Shown here: positions 59,320 to 64,000 of the stretch, piece by piece
How the letters are laid out: each line of letters begins with the position of its first letter
Numbering within the stretch: position 1 is the first letter of the stretch
Origin: an uncultured Lachnospiraceae bacterium
GTDB taxonomy: Bacteria; Bacillota; Clostridia; Lachnospirales; Lachnospiraceae
Assembly (NCBI GenBank): GCA_910585465.1
Contig: CAJUEW010000011.1
Location: 1 to 64,000, forward strand
Length of the DNA: 64,000 nucleotides
Reading direction: 5' to 3'
Program-made: the position numbers and the translations under genes
The notes under the pieces: generated by a model
Database searches by the model: none
What the model was told of the DNA's origin: nothing
Seen by the model: only the letters and a program-made list of their open reading frames with translations

Positions 59320-60237
59320 ATGCAGGAAGAATTACGTTTTTTGGAGGAACAAGGTACGGACAACCTTCTGATTAGCCAGGTGGAGGCGTTCCGGAAGGAA
59401 TATCCGGTACGGGAAGACATAAGGAACAGAATTGTCAAACCTGCCATCCCATTCTACGGAAAAGAAATATTGGAGATGGCAATGGCGGCGCTTCTTCAGG
59501 GCTCGAACCTGCTGCTCAGCGGTGCCAAGGCGACAGGAAAAAATATTCTGGCCGAGAATCTGGCGTGGATATTTGGAAGACCCTCTTATAATATTTCTTT
59601 TAATGTGAATACGGACAGCAGCTCTTTAATTGGAACAGATACCTTCCGGAACAATGAAGTGCAGCTTCGCAAGGGAAGCGTCTACCGCTGCGCGGAGGAA
59701 GGCGGATTCGGCATTTTAGATGAAATCAATATGGCTAAAAACGATGCGGCAAGTGTTCTACATGCTACGCTGGATCACCGCAGGATCATAGATGTGCCGG
59801 GATATGAGAAAATCGATCTGCATCCGGCCGCCCGCTTTATCGGGACTATGAATTATGGATATGCAGGGACGAAGGAGCTGAATGAAGCGTTGGTGTCCCG
59901 GTTTCTGGTAATTGATATGCCCCCGCTTACAGAAGAAAACCTGTATCGGATCATCAGGCATGATTATCCGGACATTAAGGAGGAGGCGCTGCAGGCGTTT
60001 GGGGGATTGTTTCTGGATCTGCAGGTAAAGGCCCAAAACAGTGAGATTTCCACAAAGGCTATGGATCTTAGAGGGCTTCTGGCGGCGCTGGGCTCTGTAC
60101 GGATAGGGTTAAGACCGTGGCAGGCGGTTCAGATGGGCATTACGAACAAGGCATTTGATATTTTTGAGCGGGAAATTGTGTCTGATATGGTCATGACGCG
60201 GATTCCGGAGGAATGGACGAAGGAGCATGTATTTTGA
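59320..60237 (+). CDS. MoxR-type AAA ATPase with altered Walker A
   Basis: 305 residues. Walker A is SGAKATGKN, with Asn in place of the usual Ser/Thr after GK. Walker B is FGILDEINMAKND and the sensor 1 is IGTMNYGY. The LDEINMA pattern and the C-terminal helical part (EISTKAMDLRGLLAALGSVRIGL) fit the MoxR branch. It shares its stop with the VWA gene. MoxR ATPases and VWA proteins work together as metal- or protein-insertion chaperones. Confidence 0.85.
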   Translation: MQEELRFLEEQGTDNLLISQVEAFRKEYPVREDIRNRIVKPAIPFYGKEILEMAMAALLQGSNLLLSGAKATGKNILAENLAWIFGRPSYNISFNVNTDSSSLIGTDTFRNNEVQLRKGSVYRCAEEGGFGILDEINMAKNDAASVLHATLDHRRIIDVPGYEKIDLHPAARFIGTMNYGYAGTKELNEALVSRFLVIDMPPLTEENLYRIIRHDYPDIKEEALQAFGGLFLDLQVKAQNSEISTKAMDLRGLLAALGSVRIGLRPWQAVQMGITNKAFDIFEREIVSDMVMTRIPEEWTKEHVF

Positions 60238-62012
60238 TGGGAGAAGAGTCGGAAAGCTATGCAGCGGAGGAATACCGTTATGAACTGGAAAACCGTATGA
60301 AAAATCTGCTCTGGACAGTGAGCGGGGATTATGGGCTGGATGTACAGCTGGACCTGGAGTCTTTCCGGAGGTCTAAATATATATCTCTCTATGATGCGGT
60401 GAAGCAGGGGGCGTTTGCCCGGTATTTTTCCAAGGACGATTTCGGAATGTATCTGGTGAAAAAGCTGTATTTAGGAGCCGATGAAGCTTCTCTTATGAGT
60501 CTGGCGCAAATGTGTGTGGATCAGGCTGTGGCGGATAAGATTATTCAGGAGCGGAAGGGAGTGGCAAGCCTTCGGAAAAAAGCATTTGCGGATATTCTGG
60601 ATCGGGATTTTGAACGCCTGGCCCGGCCGGGAAATGTGGCCGGAAGAATGAAGATTGCCATGCTTCAGGAGGGTATTGACGGTGCCTATACGGCGGAAAA
60701 AAAAATCCGGGAACAGACGGAGGAATTGTTCAAGGTGCGGGACGCGGCTGATACCATGGATGTGATCCGCCAGGTGGACATCTTTTATAATCGTCTGGTG
60801 GATTCGGATTTTGAGGCGCAGCACGGGGGCTTAGATCAGGTGCTGAATGTAAGCGCAGAGGATCTGAAAAAATTCGACTGGCAGGATTTTCTGGATGAGA
60901 ATGCTATGGAAGTATCTCTGGAGGAAGTGATGCGGCAGGCGAACAGCAGCACGGCGCCTTCAGAGGAAGAGGAAGACGGGAGGAGGTCAGGAGCCGGAAA
61001 GGTTCTTATTACGGAGGAAGCGGCCCGGAAAATGTATTCCTACATTGAACTGAATTTCGGAAGCTCCTATATGAATGAGCTGGATCGGGAACGGCTGAAC
61101 CGGAGAATCTGCCGGGGGGTCCATGCAGACTGCAAGCTGTATTTTACGGATGGAATTATCCATAATTGTGTAAGAGAAAATAATACGTATGTGCTGGCAA
61201 AGAGAACCTGGGAGATGAATCAGCGCTTTTACAGGCAGAATCAGAGGGTGGCACGGCATAATATCGATGCCCTGGGAGACATTCTGAAGCGTTCCTTGCA
61301 GGCGAGAAATGAGGATGAAGCCATAGAGGCGTCCTATGGGACGATTCTTCCGAGAAAGCTCTGGAAGGTGGGAAGAACCGAGGATGCACGGCTTTTTACC
61401 AGGCATATGAAAAAGCACAATTCAGATTTTGCAGTGGATGTTCTGATAGATGCCAGCGGTTCCCAGAGAAGCAGACAGCATTTGATTGCCCTGCAGGGCT
61501 ATATTCTGTCAGCGGCGCTTTCCAGAGCAGGGATTCCTCATCGTGTGCTTAGCTTTTGTACCTTCTGGGATCACACAGTCCTTAGAAGGTTCCGGGAGTA
61601 TGATGAAGGCAGGGAGGCAGACTGGAGACTGATGGAGTTTACGTCCTCTTCCAATAACCGGGACGGGCTGGCGCTTCGGGCGGCAGCAGACGGGCTTTTA
61701 AGCCGTCCGGAGGAAAATAAGGTATTGATAGTCCTGAGCGACGGGCGTCCGAATGATCTGGTAGTCAACCGTCCAAATGTAAAAAACCCGGCAGTATATA
61801 CCGGTGAATATGCTATAAAGGATACGGCTTCAGAGGTGCGCAGGCTTCGCAGCCAGGGAATCTCGGTGCTTGGAGTGTTTGCCGGGGAGGAGCAGGATCT
61901 GACAGCGGAACGGCGGATTTTCGGAAAGGATTTTGCCTATATCCGGGATATATCCACGTTTGCCCACGTGGTGGGCAGATACCTGAAAAAGCAGGTGGAT
62001 GACAGGGAGTAA
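60237..62012 (+). CDS. VWA-domain partner of MoxR ATPase
   Basis: 591 residues. The C-terminal 200 residues are a VWA domain with MIDAS motif VLIDASGSQRS near residue 404, a FTSSSNNRDGLALR threonine/serine loop, and LIVLSDGRPND. The rest is helical with no recognised motif. It resembles NorD/CobT-type partners of MoxR ATPases. It starts at ATG 60237, overlapping the MoxR stop. Confidence 0.88.
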   Translation: MGEESESYAAEEYRYELENRMKNLLWTVSGDYGLDVQLDLESFRRSKYISLYDAVKQGAFARYFSKDDFGMYLVKKLYLGADEASLMSLAQMCVDQAVADKIIQERKGVASLRKKAFADILDRDFERLARPGNVAGRMKIAMLQEGIDGAYTAEKKIREQTEELFKVRDAADTMDVIRQVDIFYNRLVDSDFEAQHGGLDQVLNVSAEDLKKFDWQDFLDENAMEVSLEEVMRQANSSTAPSEEEEDGRRSGAGKVLITEEAARKMYSYIELNFGSSYMNELDRERLNRRICRGVHADCKLYFTDGIIHNCVRENNTYVLAKRTWEMNQRFYRQNQRVARHNIDALGDILKRSLQARNEDEAIEASYGTILPRKLWKVGRTEDARLFTRHMKKHNSDFAVDVLIDASGSQRSRQHLIALQGYILSAALSRAGIPHRVLSFCTFWDHTVLRRFREYDEGREADWRLMEFTSSSNNRDGLALRAAADGLLSRPEENKVLIVLSDGRPNDLVVNRPNVKNPAVYTGEYAIKDTASEVRRLRSQGISVLGVFAGEEQDLTAERRIFGKDFAYIRDISTFAHVVGRYLKKQVDDRE

Positions 62013-62052
62013 GACGGGCTCACAGCGCTTTCATGAATAAAAGGAGAAGATT

Positions 62053-62280
62053 ATGAAAGAATATGAAGTAATACATGAAATTTTTAATGAATGTGCAAAC
62101 AATCAGATGCGGGATGTGTTTTTCGAGGAAGTTAAAATTGAGGATTTGGAGGCGTATATCCGCGGAAAGCATAAGGACAAGGATTTGAAGATGGAACGTG
62201 AAGAGCTGGCTGACGGGACAATTATTTACCATGTGGAGTCGGCAGGCATCTCACAGCGCTATTCATTTACTGAAATATAG
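62053..62280 (+). CDS. Small conserved-looking protein
   Basis: 75 residues, ATG 62053 with AAAGGAGAAG upstream. EYEVIHEIFNECANNQMRDVFFEEVKIEDLEAYIRGKHKDKD is a likely folded helical core. The function is not known. It is part of the run after the VWA gene. Confidence 0.65.
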   Translation: MKEYEVIHEIFNECANNQMRDVFFEEVKIEDLEAYIRGKHKDKDLKMEREELADGTIIYHVESAGISQRYSFTEI

Positions 62281-62289
62281 GGAGATTAT

Positions 62290-62592
62290 ATGGAAAAGGT
62301 AGCAGTGACTGATGGAAAAATTATCTACAGGAGGCTTCTGAAAACCTGTGAAATTCCTGTGACCGACGTGGTTTGGGCGTATCTTCAGCAGGAGGATGTA
62401 TCGGCAAAAATGTGCTGCGGAAGCTTTGAGATGGAAATAGGAAGAGTGATTGTGGTGGAAAGGGACGGCAAAAGGGAAATCTTCCAGTTTGAGAGTATGC
62501 AGGAGGCAAGAGAACTGCTGGAAAAGCTCCAGAAGGCCAATCCAAGAATCGCAATCGGGTACACGAAGGAGAACAGGGAACGATTTGGCTGA
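62290..62592 (+). CDS. Small protein of unknown function
   Basis: 100 residues, ATG 62290, AGGGAGA upstream. VTDGKIIYRRLLKTCEIPVTDVVWAYLQQEDV and CGSFEMEIGRVIVVERDGKREIFQFES suggest a small PH-like or beta-barrel protein. It follows the previous gene by 9 bases. No motif is diagnostic. Confidence 0.65.
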   Translation: MEKVAVTDGKIIYRRLLKTCEIPVTDVVWAYLQQEDVSAKMCCGSFEMEIGRVIVVERDGKREIFQFESMQEARELLEKLQKANPRIAIGYTKENRERFG

Positions 62593-62608
62593 TAAAGGGG
62601 GATCGGAA

Positions 62609-63403
62609 ATGAACGATAAGACAAAATATGAAATTTTGTGCCAGCGTGAAATGACAAAGGGGTACAATGCCTCGGATGTGGGGGCGGAGCCGACGGATCA
62701 GGAACAGAAGCTGCCGTTTCCGCTGCCGTTAAAAGCAGCTAAGGGAACGGAGATTATTTCGCTTCCGTCTGACATTGAAAATGCTGTGAAGGATGTAAAT
62801 TTGTTTACTCTGCTTCAGAAAAGGGAAAGCCGCCGTACTTACACAGAGGAGCCTGTGACGCTTCAGGAGCTGTCCTTTCTTCTGTGGGCCACTCAGGGGG
62901 TGCGGCGTTTTGCAGGAAGGCAGCGTCAGGTGACATTCCGCAATGTTCCGTCTGCAGGTTCCAGACATCCGCTGGAAACCTATCTGTTTATCAATAAAGT
63001 TAAAAACCTGAATCCGGGGATCTATCACTATCTGCCCTCCTGTCATGGACTGGAGCTTTGGGAGGATAAGCCGGATTATAAGGGGGAGCTGACTGCGGCT
63101 CTTTGCGGACAGAAGTTTGCGGCTGAAGCTCCCCTGACATTTGTTTGGAGTATGCTTCCTTACCGGATGGAGTGGAGATACGGCCGGAAAGCTCACAAAT
63201 ACATACTGATCGATGCAGGGCATGTGTGCGAAAATCTGTATCTGGCCTGTGAAGCCATCGGCTGTGGAACCTGTGCCGTTGGGGCCTATGATCAGGAGCT
63301 GCTGGATGAATTGCTTGGATTTGCGCCGGGCCCTTCAGCAGAGACGGACTATGAATATGCGGTCTATGCGGCGCCAGTCGGTAAGGTGATTCATCCTGTA
63401 TAA
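62609..63403 (+). CDS. SagB-type nitroreductase
   Basis: 264 residues from ATG 62609, with AAAGGGGGATCGG upstream. RESRRTYTEEPVTLQELSFLLWATQGV, FRNVPSAGSRHPLETYLFIN and a C-terminal EAIGCGTCAVGAYDQ fit the FMN-dependent SagB/ThcOx group. Those enzymes oxidise azolines in peptide modification clusters, but no YcaO-type partner is near, so this copy may act on other substrates. Confidence 0.85.
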   Translation: MNDKTKYEILCQREMTKGYNASDVGAEPTDQEQKLPFPLPLKAAKGTEIISLPSDIENAVKDVNLFTLLQKRESRRTYTEEPVTLQELSFLLWATQGVRRFAGRQRQVTFRNVPSAGSRHPLETYLFINKVKNLNPGIYHYLPSCHGLELWEDKPDYKGELTAALCGQKFAAEAPLTFVWSMLPYRMEWRYGRKAHKYILIDAGHVCENLYLACEAIGCGTCAVGAYDQELLDELLGFAPGPSAETDYEYAVYAAPVGKVIHPV

Positions 63404-63444
63404 TCTTTTTCAGTATTGTCTAAACTATCCCTGGGGTGATGAAT

Positions 63445-63591
63445 ATGGACAAAAAAGAGCAGGAAAAGCTGCAGCAGAAAAAGAATCTGGAGCAATTCAA
63501 CAGTATAACCCGGAAGGTGAAGCCGGAGAATCAGAACCAGACGCATAATGTGCGGTCGGAGGCAGTAGAGCCGAAGAACAGACAGGTATAA
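63445..63591 (+). CDS. Small charged protein (48 aa)
   Basis: 48 residues from ATG 63445, with GGGGTGA upstream, rich in Lys, Gln and Glu (KKEQEKLQQKKNLEQF) and ending HNVRSEAVEPKNRQV. It resembles short cytosolic proteins of Clostridia with no role known. A second ATG at 63439 is possible. Confidence 0.5.
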   Translation: MDKKEQEKLQQKKNLEQFNSITRKVKPENQNQTHNVRSEAVEPKNRQV

Positions 63592-63703
63592 GCAGTCCAA
63601 GAGGGCGGCATTTATAAGACAGTATCAGAATATTTTCAGGAGGGGGGTGTCGCAAAATCATCAAATTAGATGATTGAGCGATACCCTCGCTCTCTATACA
63701 TGA

Positions 63704-63749
63704 AAAATCCGGATGGAATCCTTTTGTTTTAGGAATCCTTCCGGATTTT
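63704..63749 (-). terminator. Terminator of the IS transposase gene
   Basis: AAAATCCGGATGGAATCC (63704-63721) and GGAATCCTTCCGGATTTT (63732-63749) pair with few mismatches; on the minus strand a T-run follows (TTTTTC), stopping the transposase transcript. Confidence 0.7.
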
Positions 63750-63785
63750 GGCGTACTTTAATAATCCTTTTGTTTTTTCATGTTT

Positions 63786-64000
63786 TTAAGCAGTTCCTTT
63801 TACTGGAAAAAGATAACTCCCTGTCCGTTCCTTTTGGATTTTTGCATGCAGTTTATTGATGTTGTATCCCATGCAGAGTAAAAGTATCTCCAGTTTTACT
63901 TTTGTTTTCCCACGAAGCAGAAATCTTTGAAATTCGTAATCATTTTTCAGAACTCCAAAAGCCCCTTCTACCTGGATGGAACGGTTCATACGATATTTAA
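63786..64000 (-). CDS. IS1182-family transposase, C-terminal part
   Basis: The frame is open to the window edge and ends at TAA 63786-63788; about 71 residues are visible. EGAFGVLKNDYEFQRFLLRGK and LEILLLCMGYNINKLHAKI are the C-terminal signature of IS1182/ISL-type DDE transposases. The N-terminal catalytic region is off the window. Confidence 0.85.
   Translation of the reverse strand, partial: KYRMNRSIQVEGAFGVLKNDYEFQRFLLRGKTKVKLEILLLCMGYNINKLHAKIQKERTGSYLFPVKGTA

Larger units (their letters stand above)
63642..64000 (-). mobile_element. End of an IS1182-like insertion sequence
   Basis: A transposase reads leftward from the window edge to 63786. Its likely end repeat is GGGGGGTGTCGCAAAATCA at 63642-63660. 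A hairpin GGGTGTCGC...GCGATACCC covers this end. Only one end is seen, so direct repeats cannot be checked. Confidence 0.65.

Overview
The window joins two things: the right-hand ~37.6 kb of a temperate, contractile-tailed prophage (positions 1 to about 37,650), and about 26 kb of chromosome from a spore-forming Gram-positive, most likely a Lachnospiraceae/Clostridia member. The host call rests on gpr, spoIIP and GerMN genes, the order comEC-holA-rpsT-gpr-spoIIP-lepA-hemW, strong AGGAGG-type ribosome sites, and frequent TTG/GTG starts. The left end of the prophage (integrase, repressor) is outside the window. A truncated IS1182-like transposase starts the next mobile element at the right edge.

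Prophage layout. Positions 1-13,250 hold the replication and recombination module: a pentapeptide-like repeat protein, SNF2-type helicase, membrane-anchored transglycosylase, free-standing HNH endonuclease, VRR-NUC nuclease, a Cas4-like nuclease fused to a Sak4-like ATPase, a DUF669-type ssDNA-binding protein, a B-family-like DNA polymerase, a D5/prim-pol primase-helicase, a DNA methyltransferase and an ADP-ribosylglycohydrolase. A DUF1492-type sigma-like regulator (13,490) and a repeat-bearing late promoter lead into packaging and heads (terS, terL, portal, MuF head protein, scaffold, capsid). A tail module follows PBSX/skin order (connectors, sheath, tube, frameshifted chaperone, tape measure, LysM, XkdQ/R/S/T/U-like baseplate, fibre). 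The module ends with holin and GH24 endolysin. Several intrinsic terminators lie inside this rightward late operon, so late transcription probably needs antitermination or internal promoters.

The most interesting signal is ADP-ribosylation. The MuF head protein (17,997-20,630) carries a C-terminal ADP-ribosyltransferase with R, ST and ExE motifs, as in MuF polymorphic toxins. The same prophage encodes an ARH/DraG-type ADP-ribosylglycohydrolase (12,356-13,249). ExE transferases usually modify arginine and DraG/ARH1 enzymes remove ADP-ribose from arginine, so this may be an injected writer and an intracellular eraser on one phage. A small Cys-rich gene directly behind the toxin is the competing candidate for immunity.

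Host region. Argenine biosynthesis is split around a divergent control region: argG leftward and argC-GNAT-argJ-argB-argD rightward. ARG-box-like palindromes overlap both promoters, and a short ORF ending in Lys-Lys-Lys-Arg precedes argC. Downstream come a solute-binding-like protein, a YdcZ-type transporter, a ComEA/two-component/GerMN/ComEC cluster, holA, rpsT (leftward), gpr, spoIIP, lepA, hemW, a MoxR ATPase with a von Willebrand A partner, two small unknown genes, a SagB-type nitroreductase and the IS fragment. No rRNA, tRNA or CRISPR array was recognised.
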